In this document: in pieces, positions 7,839 to 17,215 of the stretch
How the letters are laid out: each line of letters starts with the position of its first letter
Numbering within the stretch: the first letter of the stretch is position 1
Source: Candidatus Solibacter usitatus
GTDB taxonomy: Bacteria > Acidobacteriota > Terriglobia > Bryobacterales > Bryobacteraceae
NCBI GenBank assembly: GCA_016191645.1
Contig: JACPVQ010000211.1
Span: 1 to 38,930 of the forward strand
DNA length: 38,930 bases
Reading direction: 5' to 3'
Made by a program: the position numbers and the translations under genes
The notes under the pieces: generated by a model
What the model saw: only the letters and a program-made list of their open reading frames with translations
Database searches by the model: none
What the model was told of the DNA's origin: nothing

Positions 7839-10532
7839 ATGTCGCGCATGCGAGTTTTTCTTCCCGCGCTGATGTGTGCCGGCGCGCTCTTTTACTTCGG
7901 CCGTTCTCCCGCACAGACCGCATCATCTCCACCCGGCAACGTGTTCCGCGTGATTTTTGGAGCCTTCCGCCTGGATCCGGCGGCTCTCGACGTCGCCGTA
8001 CACTCGGAAGGTTTGGTCGCGCTGCGCGCAGGGTTGGGCGCGGCAGTGGAACAAAAGAATGGCGCGTGGCACGCAAAGTTCACAATACCCGGAAACCCTC
8101 CGCCGTTCGCAAATATGGCCCTGGGCGAAGGGGGCGCCGGGCGTTCTGTTTCACCCGTTCCGTCCTTTCTCATCGAAGTGAAAGAGAGTTTCGCGGGCAA
8201 CATCGATCTCACCACTCCCAAGGGCGTGGTCACTTTTCGTACAGCGGACGTAGGCGTGGATTCACCGAAGAAGTTCCAGGACGGACTGATTCGCGTGGAG
8301 CGAGTTCCACACACTACCGGCATTGCGTTGACGGATGCGGATGAAGATTATCCGGCATTGGCGGCCGCGTCGAACGGCGATGTGTATGCCGCATACATTT
8401 CCTATGGCGGAACGGGCGAACGCCTGATGCTGCGCAAGCTCGGGTCCGAGCCGATCCCAGTTGTTGAGGGGCTCATCGAGGCCTTCCGTCCACAAGTCGG
8501 CATCGATGCCGCCGGCCGTGTCTGGGTCGTCTGGTCTGAGCAGCGCAAAGATAACTGGGACCTTTACGCGCGCGCGTGGTACAAGAATTCGTGGTCGGAG
8601 ATTCAACGGCTCACAACCTCGCCTGGACCCGATATCTACGCATCGCTCGCCGCCGATGACCAGGGAACGTTATGGCTCGCCTGGCAAGGGGTCGCAGACG
8701 GAAAGCAGAGCGATATCTTCACGCTGACGTGCCGTGATGGGAAGTGGTCCACGCAGCCCGTGATCACGGGCGCGCATCCGGCCAACGATTGGCAACCGTC
8801 GATTGCAGCGGGACCTGGCGGCGTGTGGGTGGCGTGGGATAGCTATCGCAACGGCACTTACGACATCTATCTTGCGAAGCCCGGCGGCCAACCCGTGCGC
8901 ATCACTGGCGGCGACCGCTTCCATGCGCGGCCTTCCATCGCGGCCGACAAGCGTGGGCGCGTTTGGATTGCCTGGGAACAGGGCGGCGAGAAATGGGGTC
9001 AGGATACGGTGCAAACCAACGGCGGTCTCAACCGTGAGCGCCGCGTTCACCTCGCCGTCTATCACAACGGAAAAGTGCACGAGCCCGCGCAAATTTCACA
9101 TCCGCTGTGGGCGGGCCCGATGAGTGAGGCGCCGAAGCTTTCCTTCGATGCGCAAGGACGGCTGTGGCTCTTCTATCGTGTCAATTACGTGCAGCGCTTG
9201 TGGCAGGCCGCGGCAACGTATCTCTCCGGCAATGAATGGGCCGACCCCGTGATTCTGGATCGCAGCTTGGGCCGGCAATCGGTTCATTTCGCAACCGCGC
9301 TTGCCGGCAATCAACTGTGGGCCGCCTATTCCGGCGACGATCGCACGGAGCAGCAGTTTTTCTACGCCACGCATAACAACGTCTACGCATCTCGTATCAC
9401 GGGCTTCGGCGCGCCGGCAGTGGAGCCCGCATCCGGTGTCGAGATCACCGTGCCGCCAGCTGCTAAGCGTTCCTACTCGCGCACTTGGCCTGAACAAAAG
9501 ACTACCGTCGGCGGAAAGAGTTATACGCTCACGTGGGGCGAATTGCACCGGCATACGGACATCGATCATCACGGCCGGCCCGATGGCACGGTGGAGGACG
9601 CGTTCCGATATGCGCGCGATGCCGCCGCGCTCCATTTCTTTGCCACAACGGAACACATTGGACCAAGCTTGCAGCAGGGCATGAACCCAATGACATGGTG
9701 GCGCACGCAAAAATTCAGCGACTTGCATCGCGTGAGTGGAGTCTTCGAGCCGCTGTACGCCTATGAAAGCAGCAAGACGGGACCGCAAGGGCACCGCAAC
9801 ATCGTGTTTCCGCGCCGCGGCGGACGCCTGTTCGGAGGGATCGAAGGCCCCACGCGAAACGATCCGCGTCCGCTGTGGAAAATTTTGCGCGAGTCTGGCG
9901 CGCCCTCCATCGCCATTCCGCATCAGCTCACGGATTCCGGTGTCGATTGGAACCTGAACGATCCTGATCTAACGCCTGTGATGGAGATCTACCAATCGCG
10001 CCGCCAGAATTACGAACACGACGGCGCGCCGCAGCCGCCCGGCGTCGAGCAGCGCTGGGGCAAGCGCGCGGGATCCTGGGCGTGGGACGCGCTGGCGAAA
10101 CGTCATCGCGTCGGATTCATCGCAAGCTCAGATCACATGTCCAGCCATATGTCGTATGCGGCGGTGTATGCCGAAGATGTCTCGCGTGAAGGAATCTTTC
10201 GCGGCCTGCGCGAGCGCCACACCTATGCGGCGTCGGATAACATCATCGTCGATTTCCGGCTGGCGGCGAACGGCCGCGAGTACATGATGGGCGATGAAGC
10301 CCGCGTCGCCGGCGCTCCGCGCTTCAAGATCCAAGTGATTGGCACGGGACCCATTGATCGAATAGAAGTGATCAGCAACGGCAAGGTAGCTCATACGGAA
10401 ACACCCGGCAAAAAGCAGGTGGCGATGGAATTCTCCGGAGACGCCGCGGGCGGCGAAGCCTATTACTACCTGCGCATCCGTCAAACCGACGGCAACCTCG
10501 CTTGGTCGTCACCGATTTGGGTGATGCGCTAA
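7839..10532 (+). CDS. Exported beta-propeller protein with a C-terminal PHP-like metal site
   Basis: The 897-aa protein begins with a signal peptide (about 1-25, LMCAGALFYFGRSPAQ). Residues about 150-530 hold repeated blades with W-V-A-W/W-I-A-W signatures (VWVVWSEQ, LWLAWQG, VWVAWDS, VWIAWEQ), which suggests a beta-propeller. From about 560 a different domain starts: GELHRHTD near 567-574, TTEH near 602, PHQLTD, and SSDH near 764. This H-x-H ... H ... D-H spacing is typical of PHP-fold or DUF3604-type metal phosphoesterases. The domain pair suggests a secreted or periplasmic hydrolase that binds a ligand through the propeller. The true reaction is unknown. An alternative start is the ATG at 7848, which leaves the signal peptide intact. 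Confidence 0.75.
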   Translation: MSRMRVFLPALMCAGALFYFGRSPAQTASSPPGNVFRVIFGAFRLDPAALDVAVHSEGLVALRAGLGAAVEQKNGAWHAKFTIPGNPPPFANMALGEGGAGRSVSPVPSFLIEVKESFAGNIDLTTPKGVVTFRTADVGVDSPKKFQDGLIRVERVPHTTGIALTDADEDYPALAAASNGDVYAAYISYGGTGERLMLRKLGSEPIPVVEGLIEAFRPQVGIDAAGRVWVVWSEQRKDNWDLYARAWYKNSWSEIQRLTTSPGPDIYASLAADDQGTLWLAWQGVADGKQSDIFTLTCRDGKWSTQPVITGAHPANDWQPSIAAGPGGVWVAWDSYRNGTYDIYLAKPGGQPVRITGGDRFHARPSIAADKRGRVWIAWEQGGEKWGQDTVQTNGGLNRERRVHLAVYHNGKVHEPAQISHPLWAGPMSEAPKLSFDAQGRLWLFYRVNYVQRLWQAAATYLSGNEWADPVILDRSLGRQSVHFATALAGNQLWAAYSGDDRTEQQFFYATHNNVYASRITGFGAPAVEPASGVEITVPPAAKRSYSRTWPEQKTTVGGKSYTLTWGELHRHTDIDHHGRPDGTVEDAFRYARDAAALHFFATTEHIGPSLQQGMNPMTWWRTQKFSDLHRVSGVFEPLYAYESSKTGPQGHRNIVFPRRGGRLFGGIEGPTRNDPRPLWKILRESGAPSIAIPHQLTDSGVDWNLNDPDLTPVMEIYQSRRQNYEHDGAPQPPGVEQRWGKRAGSWAWDALAKRHRVGFIASSDHMSSHMSYAAVYAEDVSREGIFRGLRERHTYAASDNIIVDFRLAANGREYMMGDEARVAGAPRFKIQVIGTGPIDRIEVISNGKVAHTETPGKKQVAMEFSGDAAGGEAYYYLRIRQTDGNLAWSSPIWVMR

Positions 10533-10570
10533 TAACATTGTCTGTGCAGTAGAGGCCGAACGAAGATAGA

Positions 10571-13500
10571 ATGTCGGGCATGCGAGTCATGCTGCGAATC
10601 ATTCTGGGCGTCCTGGCCGCCACCGCTCTACATGCACAAAGTTCGGCAACGGCAATCCAGGGATTGGTGAAGGACTCATCCGGCGCTGTGGTGCCCGGAG
10701 CGCTGGTTACCGCAACTCACACCGGCACCAATCAAATCTATCGCTCCACAACTACGGGCGACGGCTATTATCAAATCCCCTTGCTGCCCGTCGGCACATT
10801 CGACGTGGACGTTTCTTTTTCCGGTTTCAAGAAATCGGTGCAGCGGGGACTGCTACTGCAGGTCGACGAAAAGATTCGCGTGGACTTCACACTCGAACCC
10901 GGCGCGGTGTCTGAATCCGTTACGGTGCAGGCCAGCGGCACGCTTGTGGACACTTCGGGGGCAACGCTTAAACAGGTGATCGATTCGCACCGCATGACGG
11001 AGCTTCCGCTGAACGGCCGCAGCATGCTGGAACTGCAACTGCTCTCGCCCGGCGTGGTAAGCGACCCCACTACGGGAGGCGGGCTGCAATCGCCAACCAC
11101 GGGTTTCTCGGTGAATGGCGGCCGCGCCAGTACGGTCAACTATCTTCTGGATGGCGGCGACAACAACGATTATTTCTTCAACACCGCCTCGAACTTTCCC
11201 ATTCCCGACGCCGTCCAGGAGTTCAGCATGTCGTTGAACAACTTTACGGCGGAACAGGGCAAATCTTCGGGCGGCGTGGTGAATGTGATCACAAGGTCAG
11301 GCACGAATGTCTATCACGGCGGCCTGTTTGAGTTTCTTCGCAACGATGCGCTCAATACAAGAAACTTTTTCTCGGCGAGCGTGCCGAAGCTGCGTCAGAA
11401 TCAATTCGGCGGCGTGTTCGGAGGTCCGCTGTCCATTCCAAAACTCTACGCGGGCAAAGACCGTACATTCTTCTTTCTTTCCTATCAAGCTACTCGGATC
11501 CGATCCGGGCTGACACAATCGAACATCTTCGTTCCCACGGCGCTAGAGCGGAATGGCGACTATGCGGCGTCAACTCAGAAGCCCACAGACCCGAACAATC
11601 GCCAGGCATTTCCCGGCAGCGTAATTCCCGCCTCGCGTCTGGACCCGATTGCAAAGACCTTCATCGAGCGCTTTGTCCCGCTGCCCAATCTTCCCGGCGG
11701 CCAGTACAGCTTTAATAACGACGGGTCCACCGATGTCGATCAAGGGTTGCTGCGGATTGATCACTCCTTCTCGAACTCGCACAAGTTCTACGCGCGCAGC
11801 TTCACGCAGCATGAGCGCCGCGCCGATGGCGGCGGGCTGCCGGAGTTCCGCAACTGGCAGGACTTTCGGTCCTGGAACGCGTCCGCCGGCGATTCGCTCA
11901 TTCTGCGTCCCACGTTGGTCAACTCGTTTTCTATCACGATGAATCGAACGCAAGCGCAGGCCGGCCCCGTTGTGTCTCTTCGCTGGCGCGACCTGGGCGT
12001 GAATGTCCCCATCGCCGGCCCCGTGACCGACCCGACCAATAGCAACCTCACCGTGAGCAACGCGTTTCAAATGTCCACGCGCAACGCCATCTATCTTCCG
12101 CGAACAGTGGTGCATCTGAGCGAGTCGCTCAGCTATACGAGCGGGAGCCACTTCTGGAAGTTTGGATTTGAAGGGCGCGGCGTCGCCGAGATTCGCCGCG
12201 TCAACGGCAACATCGATGGCAACTTCACTTTCTCCGGTCAATTTTCGGGGGTGCCGGTCGCCGATTTTCAACTTGGCCGCCCCTCGCGTTACGTGCAATC
12301 GGCTAACACCTCCGAAGGGTTGCCGCGGCAATATCAGATCGCCTGGTTTGTGCAGGATGACTGGAAAATAACACCCCGTTTGACACTGAACATAGGACTC
12401 CGCCTGGAACCATTTCTACCCATCGTCGATCAGCACGATCAGCGTCCGGCGTTTCGCCCGGGTCAAAAGTCTACGCAGTTTCCCAACGCGCCCGCGGGAC
12501 TGGTGTATGCGGGCGATACCGGTATCGATCGCGGCATTGTGTCAGGTCAGTGGAATCACTTTGCTCCACGCTTTGGATTCGCCTACGATCCGTTTGGTCG
12601 CGGCAAGACCAGCATTCGCGGCGCGTATGGAATCTTCTGGGACATGCCGGGCGACCAGTACAACTACGGCTTCGGGAACCCGCCGTTTGTGGTCACCTAT
12701 ACCGTGAACGCACCGGCGAGTTTTCGCGATCCCTATGCGGGCCAACCTACGCCGGTCATTCCGTATCTGCCACCTCGCTCCGCCGCGGAGCGCGGCGCGA
12801 CGCAGTTTGCACGGCCCGTGCCAGTGGCTTCCCTCGATGCTGGATTTACGAACTCCTACATGCAGCAGTTCAACTTCAGCGTTGAGCACGAGATCGCATC
12901 GAACATGAAACTCACCGTTGCGTATGCGGGCGCGAAGGGAACCCACCTCGCCGTAGTGCACGAGCTGAATGCCGCGCGCTTCAACGCGGCGGCGACAGTT
13001 GCGAACACCGATACGCGCCGCCCGTTCGCCCCCGATTTTCAAAGTGTGACGGAATTGCGGCCCGCCGCCACCAGTATCTACAACGCATTGCAGGCAACGG
13101 TGAACCGTCGTTTTGCGCGGGGCTTCACCTTGCTTGCCAGCTACAGTTGGGCTAAGGGGATCGACACGACATCCATCAACACGCCCGCATCCAGCGGCTT
13201 TCAGAATCCGAATGATCTACGTTCGGACCGCGGCCCCTCGGACACCGACATCACGCATAGCGTGACTGCTTCTTCCATTTGGGAGATTCCCTGGTTTCGC
13301 CACCAAGCGCCGCTCCTTCGCGGCATGCTTGCGGGATGGCAACTGGCGGGAATCACGCGGCTCCGGTCCGGATTGCCATTCTCGGTGACCAGTGGACGCG
13401 ACAACTCTCTTACCGCCATTGGCCGCGATCGCCCGAATGTCCAGGCGGCCACGGCGCTGCCCGGAGACCGTTCCCGCTCGGACACGATCAACGAGTATTT

Positions 13501-13780
13501 CAATCGAGCCGCGTTTGTTCAAAACCCCAACGGGACCTTCGGCGTCGTGGGGCGCAACACGATGCGCGGCCCCGGGGCATCTATCGTCGACGTGAGCCTG
13601 GCGAAGAACTTCCGGCTGGGCGAATCGCTGCGGCTCACGTACCGCGCCGAGGCTTTCAACGCGTTCAACAACGTCAACTTTGGAAACCCGGCGGCCAGTC
13701 TTCTTGCGCCCAACTTCGCGCGGCTCACGTCGGCATCCGGTTCGCGTGTTTGGCAGATGGCGCTCAAGATGAATTGGTAA
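10571..13780 (+). CDS. Oar-like TonB-dependent outer-membrane receptor with carboxypeptidase-regulatory domain
   Basis: The 1069-aa protein has a signal peptide (MRVMLRIILGVLAATALHAQ) and then a carboxypeptidase-regulatory-like beta domain (about 30-110: IQGLVKDSSGAVVPGALV...GYYQIPLLPVGTF). A TonB plug follows (LPLNGRSMLELQLLSPGVV; VNGGRASTVNYLLDGGDNND), then a long beta-barrel. The last residue is Trp (MALKMNW), as usual for outer-membrane barrel signals. Such proteins are expanded in Solibacter-like Acidobacteriota and are thought to import or bind large substrates. It lies 38 bases after the propeller/PHP gene in the same direction, so the two may form a surface binding and processing unit. 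Several ATG codons occur at the start; the first is used but 10580 is equally good. Confidence 0.9.
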   Translation: MSGMRVMLRIILGVLAATALHAQSSATAIQGLVKDSSGAVVPGALVTATHTGTNQIYRSTTTGDGYYQIPLLPVGTFDVDVSFSGFKKSVQRGLLLQVDEKIRVDFTLEPGAVSESVTVQASGTLVDTSGATLKQVIDSHRMTELPLNGRSMLELQLLSPGVVSDPTTGGGLQSPTTGFSVNGGRASTVNYLLDGGDNNDYFFNTASNFPIPDAVQEFSMSLNNFTAEQGKSSGGVVNVITRSGTNVYHGGLFEFLRNDALNTRNFFSASVPKLRQNQFGGVFGGPLSIPKLYAGKDRTFFFLSYQATRIRSGLTQSNIFVPTALERNGDYAASTQKPTDPNNRQAFPGSVIPASRLDPIAKTFIERFVPLPNLPGGQYSFNNDGSTDVDQGLLRIDHSFSNSHKFYARSFTQHERRADGGGLPEFRNWQDFRSWNASAGDSLILRPTLVNSFSITMNRTQAQAGPVVSLRWRDLGVNVPIAGPVTDPTNSNLTVSNAFQMSTRNAIYLPRTVVHLSESLSYTSGSHFWKFGFEGRGVAEIRRVNGNIDGNFTFSGQFSGVPVADFQLGRPSRYVQSANTSEGLPRQYQIAWFVQDDWKITPRLTLNIGLRLEPFLPIVDQHDQRPAFRPGQKSTQFPNAPAGLVYAGDTGIDRGIVSGQWNHFAPRFGFAYDPFGRGKTSIRGAYGIFWDMPGDQYNYGFGNPPFVVTYTVNAPASFRDPYAGQPTPVIPYLPPRSAAERGATQFARPVPVASLDAGFTNSYMQQFNFSVEHEIASNMKLTVAYAGAKGTHLAVVHELNAARFNAAATVANTDTRRPFAPDFQSVTELRPAATSIYNALQATVNRRFARGFTLLASYSWAKGIDTTSINTPASSGFQNPNDLRSDRGPSDTDITHSVTASSIWEIPWFRHQAPLLRGMLAGWQLAGITRLRSGLPFSVTSGRDNSLTAIGRDRPNVQAATALPGDRSRSDTINEYFNRAAFVQNPNGTFGVVGRNTMRGPGASIVDVSLAKNFRLGESLRLTYRAEAFNAFNNVNFGNPAASLLAPNFARLTSASGSRVWQMALKMNW

Positions 13781-13786
13781 CGCGGA

Positions 13787-14092
13787 GTGGGAAGGAAATC
13801 AACTCGCCAACAAATTCTGAAGGACGCCTGGATCGGCGATGCGGTGTTGTGCCTCTACGCGCGGCGCAGAATTCTACGCGATGACGGAGGCATTGATGGA
13901 CCCAAGGTCCAGCGCATGACCTCGAACCAGTTTCTCTCCATTATTGGAGAGCCGAGCGAAACCGAGGCTGAGATCGGCCGTATCTTCGAACGAGACGGGC
14001 TGGAAGCAGCGTACCGTTGGATTGAAGAACATCTCATCCCCGTCTTTGAACGTCAGGAAGCAAAAAGAAACGGTGCTAAGACAAAAACTTGA
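13787..14092 (+). CDS. Small RNase III-fold protein (Mini-III-like)
   Basis: The 101-aa protein starts at GTG 13787, 6 bases after the receptor stop. DAWIGDAVLCLYARRRIL resembles the first catalytic helix of Mini-ribonuclease III (IGDAV), and the later ETEAEIGRIFERDGLEAAYRWIEEHLIP resembles the second catalytic helix of RNase III (EALIGAIYLDGG). The Asp of IGDAV and a Glu at the EALIG position, the two key catalytic residues of the family, both seem present. The stretch between them is shorter than in the standard enzymes, so it may be a minimal or inactive version. Its 3' end overlaps the convergent gene by 17 bases. The family assignment is by eye and moderate. Confidence 0.6.
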   Translation: MGRKSTRQQILKDAWIGDAVLCLYARRRILRDDGGIDGPKVQRMTSNQFLSIIGEPSETEAEIGRIFERDGLEAAYRWIEEHLIPVFERQEAKRNGAKTKT

Positions 14093-14861
14093 AAAAGCCC
14101 TTTTTGGGTTTCACCTCAGGCAACCCTAACTGCGCGCGGAACGGAGCGGCCTCCTCCGGCGTTAACGGCTTGGACACTTTCACCACATGGTCCGATTCGC
14201 GAATGCGGCAGCACACGTCCACGCAATGCCAGCAGCGCACCATGTGAAATTCGTAGTCGCGTTTTTGTGCCCACGTAATGCGGCCGTCGAGCATGTCGAT
14301 ATAGGCCTTCGATAGCAGGCATTTCTCACCGCGCGCCGCCCTTGCAAGGTTGCAGAGCCCGTGGCCGTTGGTTGTAAGCAGGCCGCGTTTCCAGGAATCG
14401 AGTTTCCCGCGAAGAGCTTCCTCCGCGCGTTCCCGCGCCTTCCCGATGGTCGACGCTTCCAGGTTCATCATCAACGCGGTCTCCTCCAGGCTGTACGCCA
14501 TGGTTGACAGCCATAGAAACTGGCGCTCCGTCGCGGTGAACTCTTCAAAAGCGGCAGTAAGCGTTTCCAAATCCAGATCACTGGCGGGTGCGTCTGTACC
14601 CTCCACTCCGTCGATCACTTGCAGGCGCAGTGCGGCTACCCATTCGCGGTCTGTGATCGGCGCATCCGCTCCGTACAAAGGAAGAGTCGGATCATGCAAG
14701 CGCTTCATGACCCCCGCCAGCAGCGCCTGATCGCGGCCGGGATAATAGTGGGCCAGCAAGCGCCGGATCATCGGCAGATAATACGAAATCAGGTACGACC
14801 AGCCCTCCGCCAGATTCCCGCGGCAGTCTCGCGTCATTTCACGGCAAGTGTAGATAGCCAA
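14076..14861 (-). CDS. Sigma region-4-like HTH protein with C-terminal HxxxCxxC zinc motif
   Basis: The 261-aa protein has no named family that I can assign. Residues about 98-156 (LTAAFEEFTATERQFLWLS...MMNLEASTIGKARERAEEALRG) read like sigma-70 region 4: an acidic helix, an L-x-x-x-E-R segment, then an HTH with R/A-rich recognition helix. Residues 181-218 read like a ZAS anti-sigma zinc domain: C181, then AYIDMLDG...KRDYEFH206MVRC210WHC213. The N-terminus (1-75) is helical, like region 2 but weak. A single chain carrying both a sigma-like and an anti-sigma-like part would be self-regulated. It is last in the minus-strand block, 11 bases after the dehydrogenase. Its 3' end overlaps the convergent RNase III-like gene. 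Confidence 0.65.
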   Translation of the reverse strand: MAIYTCREMTRDCRGNLAEGWSYLISYYLPMIRRLLAHYYPGRDQALLAGVMKRLHDPTLPLYGADAPITDREWVAALRLQVIDGVEGTDAPASDLDLETLTAAFEEFTATERQFLWLSTMAYSLEETALMMNLEASTIGKARERAEEALRGKLDSWKRGLLTTNGHGLCNLARAARGEKCLLSKAYIDMLDGRITWAQKRDYEFHMVRCWHCVDVCCRIRESDHVVKVSKPLTPEEAAPFRAQLGLPEVKPKKGFFKFLS

Positions 14862-14872
14862 TCGACCCTCTC

Positions 14873-16372
14873 TTACAACTCGAACTTGATTCCTTGCGCC
14901 AGCGGCAATTCACCGGACCAGTTGATGGTCACGGTTTGTCTGCGCATATATGCCTTCCAGGCATCCGACCCCGACTCGCGCCCGCCGCCCGTTTCTTTTT
15001 CGCCGCCAAACGCGCCACCAATCTCCGCGCCGCTGGTTCCGATGTTGATGTTCGCAATGCCGCAATCGCTTCCGCGCGCGCTGAGAAACGTTTCCGCCGC
15101 GGTGAGATCGTTCGTGAACATCGCCGAACTCAATCCCTGCGGAACGCTATTGTGCCATTCCATCACTTCGTCCAACTTATCGAATTCCATCAAGTAGAGA
15201 ATTGGCGCGAAGATCTCCTCTCTCACAATGGGCATGCGAGGATCCGCTCTAACAATCGCCGGCTCGACAAAACTGCCACTCGTGTTCAACCGCGCTCCAC
15301 CGTGGAGAATCTCGCCTCCCTCCGCAATGGCGCGTGCCAGGCCCTCGGACATCATCCGCACCGCCTCTTCATCGATCAGCGGCCCCATCAATGTGCCGCT
15401 GTCCAAAGGATCGCCAATGCGCACCTGACGATACGCCGCGACCAACTTTTCGGTGAAGGCAGTCGCAATCGAGCGATGCACGAACAGACGGCGAATGGAG
15501 GTGCAGCGCTGACCCGCGGTTCCCACCGCTCCAAACAGAACGGCTCGCAGCGCGAGATCGAGGTTGGCATCGGGCATCAGAATGACGCCGTTGTTACCGC
15601 CGAGTTCCAACAGCGTTCGACCCAATCGCGCGGCGACAACTTGCGCCACGCGTTTGCCCATGCGGCAGGAGCCGGTGGCGCTGATCAGCGGCACGCGAGG
15701 GTCGGCGATCATGCGCTCACCCACCGTATCATCGCGTCCGATGACGAGTTGGAACACGTCGCGCCAACCATGTAAATCTGCCACGTGCTGGACGATTTGC
15801 ATGGTTGCGATCGCGGTGAGCGGCGTCTTCAAGGACGGCTTCCAAATCGACACATCGCCGCAAACGGCTGCGATCAAAGCGTTCCAGCCCCACACGGCTA
15901 CGGGAAAATTGAACGCGCTGATGATGCCCACAATGCCCAACGGATGCCATTGCTCATACATGCGGTGGCCGGGACGCTCACTGTGCGTCGTCATGCCGTA
16001 AAGTTGACGCGACAGGCCCGCCGCAAACGTCGCGATATCGATCATCTCCTGCACTTCGCCGCGGCCTTCAGCGAGAATCTTTCCCGTTTCCATCGATACC
16101 AGTGCGCCCAGATCGTCCTTCGCCCCGCGCAAAGCTTCGCCGATCTCGCGCACGATCTCGCCGCGCTGTGGTGCGGGCAGCATGCGCCAGCGTGCCTGAA
16201 CGCTCGCCGCCTGTTGGACGGTTTGCACGTAGTCAGCTTCTCCTGCCAGGCGCACGCGTGCAATCGCATTGCCGGTCGCAGGTTCAATCGATTCGATTTC
16301 TTCCGCTCCATGCAGGTTGACGGGCGCGATGCCCAGCCGGTCCAGAATGCCCGTTATGTTTGCGATAGCCAT
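14873..16372 (-). CDS. ALDH7-type aldehyde dehydrogenase (aminoadipate-semialdehyde dehydrogenase-like)
   Basis: The ATG at 16372 gives a 499-aa NAD(P)-dependent aldehyde dehydrogenase; the 33 residues before it in the track belong to the overlapping upstream gene. The sequence ELGGNNGVILMPDANLDL followed by GAVGTAGQRC290TS is the signature of the ALDH7 (antiquitin) group. These enzymes oxidise L-aminoadipate semialdehyde / piperideine-6-carboxylate in lysine catabolism, and also betaine aldehyde-like substrates. The catalytic Cys is C290. The start overlaps the 3' end of the radical SAM gene by 19 bases, so both are in one operon. No other lysine-degradation gene is in the window, so the physiological substrate stays open. 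Confidence 0.9.
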   Translation of the reverse strand: MAIANITGILDRLGIAPVNLHGAEEIESIEPATGNAIARVRLAGEADYVQTVQQAASVQARWRMLPAPQRGEIVREIGEALRGAKDDLGALVSMETGKILAEGRGEVQEMIDIATFAAGLSRQLYGMTTHSERPGHRMYEQWHPLGIVGIISAFNFPVAVWGWNALIAAVCGDVSIWKPSLKTPLTAIATMQIVQHVADLHGWRDVFQLVIGRDDTVGERMIADPRVPLISATGSCRMGKRVAQVVAARLGRTLLELGGNNGVILMPDANLDLALRAVLFGAVGTAGQRCTSIRRLFVHRSIATAFTEKLVAAYRQVRIGDPLDSGTLMGPLIDEEAVRMMSEGLARAIAEGGEILHGGARLNTSGSFVEPAIVRADPRMPIVREEIFAPILYLMEFDKLDEVMEWHNSVPQGLSSAMFTNDLTAAETFLSARGSDCGIANINIGTSGAEIGGAFGGEKETGGGRESGSDAWKAYMRRQTVTINWSGELPLAQGIKFEL

Positions 16373-17215
16373 GCGAATGCTTCCGGGCCAAAACCAAATT
16401 GGCGGCCGCAGGCCGCTGCCCGATCTTTCATTGTCGCCAGGATGCGGTCCTGAAAGCCAGCGCGAAACCAATCCTCGTGGTGGTGATGGGCGGCGATGCG
16501 AAACGATTGCTCGCGCGTGGTAGCGCCCATGGGTTTGCGTTCGCGCAAGTGCAACGGGTCGGCAATGATCGCGTGCGGCGATGCGGCCATGGCGAGATCC
16601 AGCAGATGTCCGGCATCACAAGGCAAAATCGGCGCAAGAGTTGCGTGCGCATCAATCCCAGCACCGTTCAGCCGCGAGATCACTTCGAACCTCTCGTCCA
16701 TGGGCGCGCAATGCGGTTCATACAAACGGCGCACGGCGTCGCGATCCGTAGTCACCGAGAAACTCACACGCAGCCTCGTGCGTCTGGACAGCAGGAGCAG
16801 TTGGTCCAAATCGCGCAAAATGAGCGGGCCTCGCGTTTGCATCGTAAACACCGCCGGCGGACACGCCAACAGCGCATCGAGAATCTCTGGCATCAATCGG
16901 CGCTGCTCCTCCGCCAGTTGATAGGGGTCTACCAGAGGCGAACAATAAATGCGCTGCGAAGGCGAGAGCTGCTTTCGAAGAAGTTGCGGCGCGTTGTCCT
17001 TGAACGTTGTGAACTGCCCCCCAGCGACGCCAATCGTCCGGTTGCAGTCCGCCGTAGAGCCCCATCGTGGGAACGTAGCAATACGTGCACGCGAAGGTGC
17101 AATTGCGCGCCGGCGTTAGCGAATGTGTGAAACCGGCTTCGGCGATGAACCCCGATGTGCGCGTGAGTATCCCGCGCGATTGCTGGCCAAATATACGGAA
17201 CCGGTCCGCGCTCAC
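16354..17215 (-). pseudogene. Spore-photolyase-like radical SAM protein, frameshifted
   Basis: The gene would start at GTG 17215, which overlaps the S9 peptidase stop (GTGA). Frame one reads SGFIAEAGFTHSLTPARNC39TFAC43TYC46YVPTMGLYGG, a radical SAM CxxxCxxC cluster motif of the SPL-like family. It then runs out of register at a C-run of six (17017-17022, plus strand). The correct continuation lies in the next frame: QFTTFKDNAPQLLRKQL ... IYCSPLVDPYQ ... SFSVTTDRD. Removing one base gives an uninterrupted 286-aa protein, the expected family size. Thus it is either a true one-base disruption or a homopolymer sequencing error; the otherwise perfect conservation favours a recent or artificial event. 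The function of this family beyond an iron-sulfur/SAM radical reaction is not well defined. Confidence 0.85.

Noticed and set aside
16354-17215. Radical SAM gene as an anaerobic sulfatase-maturing enzyme (anSME)
   Set aside because: It has CxxxCxxC but the rest (FTTFKDNAPQ, CSPLVDPYQ) matches the spore-photolyase-like group, and the SPASM Cys clusters of anSME are absent.
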